Shown: positions 54,780 through 62,965, counted from the first letter of the stretch. The stretch is DNA of 64,000 bases from Cohnella thailandensis (GCF_014212135.1 NZ_JACJVQ010000002.1:248001-312000); one strand, 5' to 3'. The notes: generated by a model from the letters alone, not told the origin. Translations and numbers: made by a program.

Positions 54780-54834
54780 CTGCCCGTTCACGCCCTTTCC
54801 AGAAGCTCGTATTCGCCTTGCTCTGAATGGCCTA

Positions 54835-54864
54835 ACCATATCGAACGCCGGACCGGACCGTCAA
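54835..54864 (-). promoter_or_regulatory. Sigma-A promoter of the LplB-LplC-SBP-GH29 operon
   Basis: On the minus strand TTGACG (54864-54859) and TATGGT (54840-54835) are separated by 18 bases, about 60 bases before the start at 54779. Confidence 0.6.
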
Positions 54865-54894
54865 CGAACAGAAATCTACGGACGGACATCATTC

Positions 54895-54908
54895 TACAAA
54901 CGCTTTCA
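54895..54908 (-). promoter_or_regulatory. Candidate CcpA (cre) site upstream of the promoter
   Basis: On the minus strand TGAAAGCGTTTGTA matches 13 of 14 positions of the cre consensus, the best match in the window. It lies about 30 bases upstream of the -35 box, a place from which CcpA more often activates than represses. Confidence 0.55.
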
Positions 54909-54966
54909 AAACCGTGCGTTTTGGCCAGCGCTTATCTTTCGCGGACCGATCAATATTCTATTGCAA

Positions 54967-55010
54967 GAAAAAAAGCCTGACCGGAAGGCATTTCCGGAAC
55001 AAGGCTTTTT
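54967..55010 (-). terminator. Terminator directly after the membrane-anchored binding protein
   Basis: On the minus strand AAAAAGCCT and TCCGGAA pair with TTCCGGT and AGGCTTTTTTT, giving a long stem and a T run that overlaps the gene's stop region. It separates the sensor-binding protein unit from the transporter operon. Confidence 0.85.
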
Positions 55011-56683
55011 CATTGTTGTTGTTTGTAGGTGTCATATGCGTGCTGATGAATCTCGATGTACCGGTCAAGCTTCAACTGCTTCAGGCCGCTCACGTAATCG
55101 TCCCAGTCGGCGGCCGTATCCTTCACGCCCGTAATAAATTGAACCAGATTTCTTCGGATATAATCGTTGATCGGCGCTTTTAATCGGGCGGCTTCCTCGG
55201 CTGCGGCCGTATCCATAAAAATATAGGAAGGGTACACCTCACGCGGCTCCTTGTCCGCATACTTTTGCGTCTCCACATAGAGCCGATGCTCGTAGCCTTT
55301 GAATGAATCGGGATCCTCGGACACGGCCCAGGACTCTCGCAGGTCCCGGTCCCGATATAGCACGCCCATCTGGGCCCAGACGGCGTTTTGGGTGGACGAC
55401 TTGGAGAATTCGGGGTCGAGCCAATATTTGGCGGGTTTCCAATGCTCGTCGTACTCGCCGGGCTCTCCTTTTCGCCACCACTTGTTTTCAGGTCCCCACT
55501 CGTTGCGGATCGTCGCCTCTTCGGTCATCAGGAAGTCGGCCAGACGTGTGGCGGCAGCCGCTTCGGCAGCCGTCGCTTTGTCGGTGACGGCAAAGGCCGC
55601 GCGGTCGTAGGAGCCGAAGTAGCCTGCCGCCGCATAGCCGGATGGACCGATCAAGGGCGGAACCGCCTCGTAATCGCCGTCCCTGCTGCCGGCATTGCCG
55701 TCGAACACCATCCGAATATGTCCGGACGTGACCGCGCCTAGCACATTTTCCTGGCGTGACGCCGTCTCCATGAGCCCGTCGAGCGATTGGGTGAACACGT
55801 CCGGGTCGATTAATCCTTCGCGGAACAGCTTTCTCATATATTCGAGCCCTTCCCGCCATTGCGGCTGGATGGCGGCCATTCCGACACGGCCGTTCTCGAT
55901 GTAGAAGTAATCCGTGTCCGTATTATAAATAAAAGGGCTCATAAGAAAGCCCGTAATGCCCGTATGCCAGCTGTTCATGGCACCGCTGAGCGGAATTTCG
56001 TCCGGGAGGCCGTTGCCGTTAGGATCCTTCGTTTTGAAAGCGTGCAGCACCTCGTACAGTTCCTCCGTCGTCTCGGGCATTTTCAGATCAAGCTTGTCCA
56101 GCCACGATTGATTGATCCATAGCTTCTGCGCGTACCAGCAATGGAAGCATTCATTGATAGACGGCAGTGCGTAAATATTGCCGTCGGGCGCCGCGATCGA
56201 CTGCCGGACGGCCGGATTGGAGCTAAAAATATCCTTCAATCGATCGCCGTACCGGTCGATCAAGCCGTTCAACGGAAGAAGGATGCCCCGCTGCCCGTAT
56301 CGCACCTGCTCGTCCGTCGTCAGACTGCCGCTCAGAATGATCGGCGGATAGTCCCCGCTCGCGAACAACAGGTCCTCCGTCTCGTCCAGCTCGCCCGACT
56401 TTGCTATGACGAACTTGAGCTCGATGCCGAGCTTTTGCTCGATATATTCCGTGAACAGATTCGTATCCAATTCCTCTTTCTTAAGATCCGACCCGACCAA
56501 TACTTCAAGCTCCACACGCCGATCCGCAATCGGGAATTCGCCCGGCTTGCGAATGAACGGCTCCACGCCGCGATTGAGGGAATGGCCGTCCGGCAATCCC
56601 CAAGCTCTCCATGCCGCGATGCCGATCAACGCGACGATAACCGCAGCGATTGCGGCGAATACGATCGTTCGCCCTTTATTCAT
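55010..56683 (-). CDS. Membrane-anchored solute-binding protein without lipobox
   Basis: 557-residue extracellular solute-binding protein of the LipO/YtcQ type. Residues 6-26 form a single hydrophobic helix (IVFAAIAAVIVALIGIAAW) with no lipobox Cys, so it is held by a transmembrane anchor rather than a lipid. It is a paralogue of the binding lipoprotein at 51082, sharing CFHCWY, DPNGNG and GLEYMRKLFREGLIDPD. The ATG at 56683 has AGGAGG 6 bases upstream. It follows the AraC membrane sensor by 47 bases and is then cut off from the permeases by a terminator. That arrangement suggests it helps sensing rather than, or as well as, transport. Confidence 0.88.
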   Translation of the reverse strand: MNKGRTIVFAAIAAVIVALIGIAAWRAWGLPDGHSLNRGVEPFIRKPGEFPIADRRVELEVLVGSDLKKEELDTNLFTEYIEQKLGIELKFVIAKSGELDETEDLLFASGDYPPIILSGSLTTDEQVRYGQRGILLPLNGLIDRYGDRLKDIFSSNPAVRQSIAAPDGNIYALPSINECFHCWYAQKLWINQSWLDKLDLKMPETTEELYEVLHAFKTKDPNGNGLPDEIPLSGAMNSWHTGITGFLMSPFIYNTDTDYFYIENGRVGMAAIQPQWREGLEYMRKLFREGLIDPDVFTQSLDGLMETASRQENVLGAVTSGHIRMVFDGNAGSRDGDYEAVPPLIGPSGYAAAGYFGSYDRAAFAVTDKATAAEAAAATRLADFLMTEEATIRNEWGPENKWWRKGEPGEYDEHWKPAKYWLDPEFSKSSTQNAVWAQMGVLYRDRDLRESWAVSEDPDSFKGYEHRLYVETQKYADKEPREVYPSYIFMDTAAAEEAARLKAPINDYIRRNLVQFITGVKDTAADWDDYVSGLKQLKLDRYIEIHQHAYDTYKQQQ

Positions 56684-56730
56684 CCTCCACCTCCTGGTCG
56701 GATTGGTGCCGCATCGGTCGGCAGGCGCGC

Positions 56731-58926
56731 TCACTGTCGCATTCGACTCCGATAATCCTGGGGCGGCAATCCCTCCGTCTTGCGGAACACGCGACGAAAG
56801 GTCGCGGAATTCGGATACCCCACCTTCTCTCCCACCTCCTGAACGGAATTCTCGGTGCGGACGAGCAGCTCCTTGGCTTTGCCGATCCTCACGGATGCCA
56901 GAAATTCAAGAAAGTTCTCGCCGAACGTTTCTTTGAACAATCTGCTCAGGTATTTGGAACTGACGTCGAATTTATCGCTCAGGTAATCGAGCGATAAGTC
57001 CGGATTGGCGTACTCCTTCTCGATGCAATCCTTGATGTCCTGCAGTAGAGGATAGTGAGACCGCGGCGAACGCATGTCCTGCAGCCGCTTGCCGCTATGA
57101 TCCAGCATCTCGTACAGCGCCCGGCTCAAGTCGTCCAAAGTATCGAACGACTCCATCTTGACGCGCATGTCCTCAAGCGCCTGCCGGACGATCTGGTATT
57201 CCTCCTTGGATCCGCTCGAATGGTGAAGCTCCAGATTGGCGAACATATATTGGACGAGTTTGACGATTTCGGATTTTGCAGGCTTGTCCAAGCGAATATC
57301 GTTAAAGAACTTCCCGTACAGCTCGCGCCATTTTTCTTCACCGAGCCGAAAAGCGGTCGAGATCTCGTGAATCGTGCGAAGATGCTCATGCTCGCTTTTT
57401 TGCCGCTGATGCTCGGCGTCCGAGTACCGGATCACCCTGTTCGTGCCAAGCACGGCCTTGAAGTGCAGAAGCGAGCAGGCCTCTTTATAGGAGGAGCGTA
57501 TATCTTCAAGCGAGTTTGTCGTGCGGCCGACGCCAACCGTTACGGTGAACTTGAGATTTTTGGCGATCCAGTCGACAATCGGTTCATAGACGGGAGATTG
57601 CTCTTTGGCCCCATTCTGAAATATAACGACGGACAGCTGGATGGGAGACGTCCATTCCAGCCATACGCCTGTGCCTGGCTGCTGCATCATTTCGTTGACG
57701 ACGCTGCTGACGACGAACTTGAACAGCGAGCGGTCCCGGCTGTTGTAAGTAAAAAAAGCCTGTTCCGCGTTGTCGACCTCGATCACGATCGCCTTCAGCG
57801 TATCGAAGTCCGGGATATCCAGGCCCTCAAAAGGCCTATCGGACAATTCCCCCTTCTCATAATCGCCGTAGATCAGAACGCTGAAAGCATGCTTGCGCTT
57901 CAGCACCGCCGCTTCGCTGAATTCTCTCTCGGCAAGCTTCGACTGGGCGACAAAATTGTTGATAGCGGATTCAATAAAAGCAAATTCGTCCGCCGCCACG
58001 CTGCCGGCCGAGCCGTTCCCGTCAAGCAGCGAATGATGCAGCTTGACTACCAGCTGTTCGAGCGGTTTGTAGTTTGCGCGCGCGACATATATGGTGAGCA
58101 AGAGTCCGATGGCAAATACGAGGACGCCGACGCCGAACCATACGCTCGAGAATGCGGACGTGGATCTGGCCAGAAGTCCGCTGTTCATCCCGCTCTCCAC
58201 CGTCCAGCCGGTGTAATCCGACGTAAGGCGGGTCATTACTTTGCGGTTCGGCTCGAGATTGTCGCTATAAATCGGCTGCCCGTTCCGGCTGAAAATGTTC
58301 ACGAAGGTGGTGGATTCGTCGTATAACAAAGACACGCTTGCCTGTATGGCGGAAACGTCTATATTCATCACAAGGATTCCTTGCGAGCCGGAATTGACCG
58401 GAACTTCGTGGACGACGCTGATGACGCGCTTGGCGCTGCGGGACGCAAGCTCCCGGTAATCGCGGACGTCGCTCCAATACGTCCCTAATCTTAGACCGGA
58501 GAAAGACCTCGCAAACACCCGATCTTCAAAGGCGTCGATATTTTTGCGTAAATTGCCGGAAAGGACAGTACCGTCGCTGTACCTATACAAATAAAAAGAA
58601 TCGATCAACGGCACTTCTTGCTTCAGTTCGTTAAGCCGCTCGAGCACCTCATAATTCAAATAAATATTGCGGGAATCAACTTCCTCGAAGTAGTCGGATA
58701 GCAGCTTATTGTTCAGAAGCTCCCGGATGACAAGGTGATCGACGGTCTTCAACGATACATGGACAGACTGCAGCAATTGGGCGGTAAATACTTTGCCGGA
58801 AGCCTTCGCGTTCTGTCGATTCTGTTCTACGATTGCCTGAAGAAATATAAAAATCAAAAACGAAAAAACGATCAGAAAGAGCGGGATATGCGACCACATC
58901 ATCCTCCGAAGCCATGTTTTACTCAT
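56731..58926 (-). CDS. Membrane-anchored AraC-family sensor/regulator
   Basis: 731-residue one-component regulator. A helix at about 12-33 and another near 258-280 (VLVFAIGLLLTIYVARANY) enclose an extracellular Cache-type sensor (QEVPLIDSFYLYRYSDGTVL and the like). A long cytoplasmic middle region follows, and the C-terminal 100 residues are an AraC double helix-turn-helix (LDYLSDKFDVSSKYLSRLFK and QEVGEKVGYPNSATFRRVFR). GGGAGGGGG precedes the ATG. It is cotranscribed with the membrane-anchored binding protein and probably controls the LplB-GH29 operon. It is only distantly similar to the sensor at 4779. Confidence 0.92.
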   Translation of the reverse strand: MSKTWLRRMMWSHIPLFLIVFSFLIFIFLQAIVEQNRQNAKASGKVFTAQLLQSVHVSLKTVDHLVIRELLNNKLLSDYFEEVDSRNIYLNYEVLERLNELKQEVPLIDSFYLYRYSDGTVLSGNLRKNIDAFEDRVFARSFSGLRLGTYWSDVRDYRELASRSAKRVISVVHEVPVNSGSQGILVMNIDVSAIQASVSLLYDESTTFVNIFSRNGQPIYSDNLEPNRKVMTRLTSDYTGWTVESGMNSGLLARSTSAFSSVWFGVGVLVFAIGLLLTIYVARANYKPLEQLVVKLHHSLLDGNGSAGSVAADEFAFIESAINNFVAQSKLAEREFSEAAVLKRKHAFSVLIYGDYEKGELSDRPFEGLDIPDFDTLKAIVIEVDNAEQAFFTYNSRDRSLFKFVVSSVVNEMMQQPGTGVWLEWTSPIQLSVVIFQNGAKEQSPVYEPIVDWIAKNLKFTVTVGVGRTTNSLEDIRSSYKEACSLLHFKAVLGTNRVIRYSDAEHQRQKSEHEHLRTIHEISTAFRLGEEKWRELYGKFFNDIRLDKPAKSEIVKLVQYMFANLELHHSSGSKEEYQIVRQALEDMRVKMESFDTLDDLSRALYEMLDHSGKRLQDMRSPRSHYPLLQDIKDCIEKEYANPDLSLDYLSDKFDVSSKYLSRLFKETFGENFLEFLASVRIGKAKELLVRTENSVQEVGEKVGYPNSATFRRVFRKTEGLPPQDYRSRMRQ

Positions 58927-59020
58927 TGGCCCCCTCCCTTCGGAACGCTTCCACTCTTCCCATTCTTCAAATCCAAATCAATGACTTTTGCGAGTGTCAT
59001 ACTCAAAAAGGACTCTATCG

Positions 59021-59143
59021 TCACGATTCGAGTCCGGTCAGTTCCATTATGTTGTGATGCAGAGTTTTTTCCAAAAGTTTTGTGCTGAGCGTACGTACAT
59101 TGACCGTATTGTCTGCCACACGGGCCGCTATCTGATAGGTCAT
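59021..59143 (-). CDS. Possible 40-residue ORF, unknown
   Basis: The frame begins MTYQIAARVADNT and ends TGLES. Its ATG overlaps the stop of the preceding in-frame segment as ATGA, the pattern of coupled genes, and the composition looks coding-like. The ribosome binding site is poor and I recognise no family. It may be the end of a decayed small operon. Confidence 0.35.
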   Translation of the reverse strand: MTYQIAARVADNTVNVRTLSTKLLEKTLHHNIMELTGLES

Positions 59144-59295
59144 ACGGGATCGACAACCTCGGAGAAGACTGATATCGTCTTCTTGCGCTGAACAAACTCT
59201 CCGTTGTCCAGCCCACGCGTAATCAAGATGTAGAACCCGCCCTGCTTAGCCAGAGCTTCCTTTGCGTCAAACGTTGTAACCGTTCTCTTCTTATG
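59140..59295 (-). pseudogene. Open segment without start codon, unknown
   Basis: About 50 codons are open from the stop at 59296, including TFDAKEALAKQGGFYILITR, which reads like a real protein. No start codon or ribosome binding site is present. It lies in the same frame as the XRE-like remnant upstream and ends at the ATGA overlap with the small ORF. Confidence 0.35.
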
Positions 59296-59508
59296 TTAGC
59301 ATTTTGTATCAAACATGAAATTGCGCTTTCCTGCAGATTTGTAGCTTTTTTTGATATTTAATAGTTTCTTGGTTTTTCCTTGCTCTATTTCGCTTAACCT
59401 GCCTTGCGATATTCCTATTTCGTCTGCGAAAGAGATTTGACTTAAATTATGTTTGACAGAGATAGTTCCAATAAATCTCCTTCTAAAATATGCGAAAGTG
59501 CGTTCGCC
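59296..59508 (-). pseudogene. Remnant of an XRE-family regulator
   Basis: The minus strand encodes HNLSQISFADEIGISQGRL followed by SEIEQGKTKKL, a clear Cro/CI-type helix-turn-helix. The frame has a stop upstream (59509-59511), no start codon in phase, and ends after about 70 codons. A well-placed AGAAGGAG and TTG upstream are in another phase, which suggests a frameshift near the start. The segment is AT-richer than its surroundings and may be a remnant of a mobile element. Confidence 0.5.
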
Positions 59509-59663
59509 CTACTTCCAATGAGCTTGACTTTGGATCGTAATTTTCGATCCATGAGGCTTACTCTTTCTCATTAAAATCAAGGATTCAGGGTCTTATGAAA
59601 TGATCACTCTGTGACAATTCAACGTTCCAACGAGTGACAATCTGAATTACAACTCACAGCAAA

Positions 59664-60488
59664 TCAACGTTCCAAAGCCATCCGCTGCCTTTGAGCCTCG
59701 AACAGAAGCACCGTCGCCGCCATAGCCACGTTCAGCGACTCGGCCTTGCCGGTCATCGGGATGATGATCGGCCGGTCCACCAGCTCTTCAACCTTCGGGG
59801 ATAGCCCGCTGCCTTCGTTTCCGAACAGCAGCCAAGCATCGCGGCCGAGCTCGACCTCGTAGCAGCTCTTCGTCGCTTGAAGGCTTGTCCCGTATAGCGT
59901 CTTCCCATGCCTGCGAGCCTCGGGCAGCAGTTCCGTCAGATCGGCTTCCAAAACCGGCAGGTAGAAAAGAGTGCCCATCGTGGAGCGAAGCGTCTTCGCG
60001 TTGTATAGATCAGCCGTTCCCTTGCCGAGCACGACCGCGCTCGCTCCGCTTGCCGCGGCGCTGCGGACGATGGTGCCGACGTTGCCGGGATCCTGCACGC
60101 CGTCCAACACGACGACCGGACCCGCTCCTTCCGCGAAAAGCGCCTCGCGGTCGACCGGCTTCCGATATGCTACCGCGAACACGGGCTGCGGAGTTTCCGT
60201 CTCGACGCACTTGGCGATAATGTCGGGCGAGACCGGAATCCACGACGGAGAGGAGCTCGAGGAAGGCTGATTATCCGCATAGGCTAGAAGCTCCTCCGGA
60301 ACCCCCATCCCCTCTTCGAAGACGACGCATTCCAAGGGCCAGCCGGAAGCCAGCGCTTCGGCGACGAGGTGAACCCCCTCCAGCTTGAAGCGACCTTCCT
60401 TCTCGCGATTCTTGCGCTCCGACAGCTTCGCCCAACCCTTTACCCGCGGATTGGCAAGCGAGGTCAACGCCGGTTCAAGGTTCCGCAT
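59664..60488 (-). CDS. ysgA: TrmH/SpoU-family RNA 2'-O-methyltransferase, YsgA type
   Basis: 274-residue cytoplasmic S-adenosylmethionine-dependent RNA methyltransferase. The N-terminal substrate-binding domain has NPRVKGWAKLSERKNREKEG at 13-32. The SpoU knot domain has the three motifs: LDGVQDPGNVGTIVRSA near residue 130, LLFGNEGSGLSPKV near 215 and IPMTGKAESLNVAMAATVLL near 240. It resembles RlmB and YsgA. Its start overlaps the end of ktrA by 14 bases, with GGAG 7 bases upstream inside ktrA. In Bacillus subtilis ysgA is next to sspI, and sspI is close by here, which supports the name. The target ribose is unknown. Confidence 0.88.
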   Translation of the reverse strand: MRNLEPALTSLANPRVKGWAKLSERKNREKEGRFKLEGVHLVAEALASGWPLECVVFEEGMGVPEELLAYADNQPSSSSSPSWIPVSPDIIAKCVETETPQPVFAVAYRKPVDREALFAEGAGPVVVLDGVQDPGNVGTIVRSAAASGASAVVLGKGTADLYNAKTLRSTMGTLFYLPVLEADLTELLPEARRHGKTLYGTSLQATKSCYEVELGRDAWLLFGNEGSGLSPKVEELVDRPIIIPMTGKAESLNVAMAATVLLFEAQRQRMALER

Positions 60489-61146
60489 ACGCTTGCTCCA
60501 TTCGCGTGAGCTGCTCGTTCCGGCCTACGATGACCAATACGTCGTTCACCAGCAGCTTCTCGTCCGCCGGGAACGAGATGTTCATTTCGCCATTTCGCTT
60601 GACTGCCAATACGTTGCATTGATACTTGGCCCGGATATCCAGATTTCTTAAGTCCTTGCCCCACATGGCGGAGGGCGCCTTCATCTCCACGATGCTGAAG
60701 TCGCTCGACAGCTCGATATGCTCCATGATGTTCGGCGAGATGAGATGGTGCGCGACTCTTAAGCCCATGTCCCGCTCCGGGAACACGACCTTGTCCGCGC
60801 CGATCTTGTTCAGAACCTTGCCGTGCAGCTCGTTCTGCGCCTTGACGATGATTTTATGTACGCCCAAGTCCTTCAGGATTAGTGTCGTCAGAATGCTGGC
60901 CTGAATATTCTCCCCGATCGCGACGACGACGACGTCGAAGTTGCGGATGCCGAGCGCCTTCATCGCTTCCTCGTCGGTGGAATCGGCCGAGACGGCGTGC
61001 GTGACGATGTTCGCGAGATCCTGCACGCTTTCCGGGTCGGAGTCGATCGCGAGAACCTCGTACCCCATCTCTGACAGAAATTTCGCGACGCTGGAGCCGA
61101 AGCGGCCCAAGCCGATTATTGCGAATTGTTTCTTGCTCTTAGCCAT
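60475..61146 (-). CDS. ktrA: Potassium channel regulatory subunit KtrA (RCK/TrkA domain)
   Basis: 223-residue cytoplasmic protein that gates the KtrB-type potassium channel. The N-terminal Rossmann RCK domain has IIGLGRFGSSVAKFL at residues 10-24 and binds nucleotide; an acidic residue ends the second strand (AIDSDPES). The C-terminal RCK-C domain spans about 135-220 and in this family can bind cyclic di-AMP. No ktrB gene is seen in the window, so this may be a KtrA or KtrC homologue working with a distant channel gene. An extended -10 promoter lies upstream. Confidence 0.9.
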   Translation of the reverse strand: MAKSKKQFAIIGLGRFGSSVAKFLSEMGYEVLAIDSDPESVQDLANIVTHAVSADSTDEEAMKALGIRNFDVVVVAIGENIQASILTTLILKDLGVHKIIVKAQNELHGKVLNKIGADKVVFPERDMGLRVAHHLISPNIMEHIELSSDFSIVEMKAPSAMWGKDLRNLDIRAKYQCNVLAVKRNGEMNISFPADEKLLVNDVLVIVGRNEQLTRMEQAYAEP

Positions 61147-61196
61147 TGGCGAACTGGCTCCTCCCCATTACCGTATCCCTTGCTCCTTATTTTGCT

Positions 61197-61202
61197 ATTA
61201 TA
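61197..61202 (-). promoter_or_regulatory. Extended -10 element upstream of ktrA
   Basis: On the minus strand TGCTATAAT is a perfect extended -10 (TATAAT at 61202-61197), about 50 bases before the ATG at 61146. The -35 is weak. The element lies in a short inverted repeat TGCTATTATAGCA. Confidence 0.5.
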
Positions 61203-61320
61203 GCATAACATTCTTCCCCATTCGTCCGCGGCATATCTGGCCCGAAACGGGGGAACTCTACGGAAAGCCGCGATTCGAAGCGTTTATCCGCGGCTCTTTA
61301 TCTCCAAAGGAGGTTCGCCC

Positions 61321-61542
61321 GTGACGGTAACCATGAGCTTGCGCGAAGCCATTCTGCATCGGGTCCGAGGTCATGGACCGGATGAGCTTCGCGGCGTCAT
61401 CGAGGATTCGATCGGCAACGCGGAGGTAACCTTGCCGGGACTTGGCGTTTTATTCGAAATTATTTGGCAGCACAGTGCTCCCGAAGATCAACAGCGCATG
61501 GTAGAAGCGCTGCACGGCGAGCTTCAGAAGTCTTCTTCCTAA
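61321..61542 (+). CDS. sspI: Small acid-soluble spore protein SspI
   Basis: 73-residue protein matching the SspI family, a minor small acid-soluble spore protein made in the forespore. The conserved core LRNAIL/LREAIL, then GVIEDSIGNAE and TLPGLGVLFEIIWQH, is present. The start is GTG at 61321 with AAGGAGG 7 bases upstream. It is divergent from ktrA and is followed by tandem hairpin repeats. Its presence indicates a spore former. Confidence 0.92.
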   Translation: MTVTMSLREAILHRVRGHGPDELRGVIEDSIGNAEVTLPGLGVLFEIIWQHSAPEDQQRMVEALHGELQKSSS

Positions 61543-61592
61543 TCTGGCTCTGCCCCCGGCAAAGTTCAGCTCCTTTTTTGCGTCTCGAGAGC

Positions 61593-61772
61593 CCTGTAAC
61601 CCGATTTTTTCGGGTTACGGCTCTTTCTACGCCGCGCACGACCCCTGTAACCCGAATTTTTCGGGTTACAGCTCTTTTTCTGCGACGCACGACCCTGTAA
61701 CCCGAATTTTTCGGGTTACAGCTTTTTCTCCGCAACGCACAACCCCTGTAACCCGAATTTTTCGGTTTACAG
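61593..61772. repeat. Four tandem hairpin repeats, about 51-base period
   Basis: Four copies (starting near 61593, 61644, 61694 and 61745) of CTGTAACCCGAA, four to six Ts, then TTCGGGTTACAG, each an almost perfect hairpin followed by CTCTTTTT-like runs on the plus strand. Spacers between copies are also similar (GACGCACGAC-like), so whole units were duplicated. The fourth copy has a mutation (CGGTTTAC) in its right arm. Each could terminate sspI transcription. Confidence 0.85.
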
Positions 61773-61795
61773 CAGTTCAGCCGCGCCCCATCCGC

Positions 61796-62965
61796 CTACC
61801 GATAATCGAACGTCTGCTGAACGACCATGCCGCCGACGAGCGTTCGCTCCACGACCGGACAGCCCTGCACCTTGCGCACGATCAGCAGATCCGCCAGTTT
61901 GCCGGCTTCGATCGAGCCGACCTTCGCATCGATTCCCATCGCGCGTGCCGGATTCAGCGAAGCCATCGCCGCGGCTTGCGGCAGCGGGATGCCCTCTTGC
62001 TCCAGGATAAAGATAGACTGCAGAAGCGAAGCCGGGTGGTAGTCGGAGCAGATGATGCCCGCCGCCTCCGCCCGGATCGCGTCCAGCGCGGACATGTTCT
62101 TGTCGTGCGAGCCTCCGCGTACGATGTTCGGCGCCCCTACGCACACCTGCAAGCCTTGCTTCGTCGCGTATTGAGCCGTCTCCAGATTAAGCGGGAACTC
62201 GACGACGCCCGCATGGAAGGAACGGGAATGGTCCACCTGCCCCGCCGAATCGTCGTCATGCGAAGCGATCGCGATTCCCCTCTCCCTAGCATGCCCGGCA
62301 AGCGCCCGAAGCTCCTCCCAATCGATCCGGCTTCGTCTCTCCTGCAGCTCCTCGACGATCGCGGCGGCCTCGTGGATGTCGACGCCCTGATTTTTCATCA
62401 CATACCGCTCGAACGCACCGGGACGATGATACTGGCCGATGCCCGGCGCATGGTCCATAAACGATAAATAGTCGATGCTCCCGTCCTCGATCAGCCTTCG
62501 GGCCAGCGGCATACCGGTCAGATGGGACACCTCATAACGGAGGTGAACGCGATGGCGAATCATTGCCCGCTCCCGCCTGCTTCGCAGGATATGCGCGATC
62601 AGCTCGGAAGTCAGATGCTCCCCTCTCAGGCTTAGGCCGACTCCGAGAGACAGAGAGTGGTACATCGTCGTGATTCCGTGCAGCGCCAGCTTGCGCTCAT
62701 ACTGGACAAACGCCATATCGAACGGGAAAAGCGTGTTCGGACGAGGCTCGACCTCCTTCTCGATCGCATCGCAATGCAGGTCGATCAGCCCGGGAAGCAC
62801 CCAGGCTCCCTCGGCATCGACGACCTCGTCTTCCGGGGATAACGCCGCCGCGCTGCCCGAAGCCGCAATCTCGTTTATTCGTCCGTCTGAGAGAATAATA
62901 TCCGCTTCCAGTACTTCCCCGGGCAGTACGACGCTGCCGCCGCGAACGATCAACCGTTTGTTCAT
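61796..62965 (-). CDS. PhnM-like amidohydrolase
   Basis: 389-residue metal-dependent hydrolase similar to PhnM, the alpha-D-ribose 1-methylphosphonate 5-triphosphate diphosphatase of phosphonate use. The metal-site motif LPGLIDLHCDAIEKEVEPRP lies near residue 55, ASHDDDS near residue 235, and GIICSDYHPASLL near 310 is typical of PhnM. The small N-terminal beta domain and C-terminal GSIEAGKLADLLIV close the amidohydrolase fold. The ATG at 62965 has GGGGAGAGG upstream; the frame reaches 63028. No other phn gene is nearby, so a phosphonate role is not certain. Confidence 0.88.
   Translation of the reverse strand: MNKRLIVRGGSVVLPGEVLEADIILSDGRINEIAASGSAAALSPEDEVVDAEGAWVLPGLIDLHCDAIEKEVEPRPNTLFPFDMAFVQYERKLALHGITTMYHSLSLGVGLSLRGEHLTSELIAHILRSRRERAMIRHRVHLRYEVSHLTGMPLARRLIEDGSIDYLSFMDHAPGIGQYHRPGAFERYVMKNQGVDIHEAAAIVEELQERRSRIDWEELRALAGHARERGIAIASHDDDSAGQVDHSRSFHAGVVEFPLNLETAQYATKQGLQVCVGAPNIVRGGSHDKNMSALDAIRAEAAGIICSDYHPASLLQSIFILEQEGIPLPQAAAMASLNPARAMGIDAKVGSIEAGKLADLLIVRKVQGCPVVERTLVGGMVVQQTFDYR

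Noticed and set aside
58923..59216. 97-codon minus-strand frame before the AraC sensor
   Set aside because: It overlaps better-looking frames in another phase and has no family features.
61593..61772. Regular repeats that might be a CRISPR array
   Set aside because: The units are long palindromes with similar spacers, no variable spacers and no cas genes.
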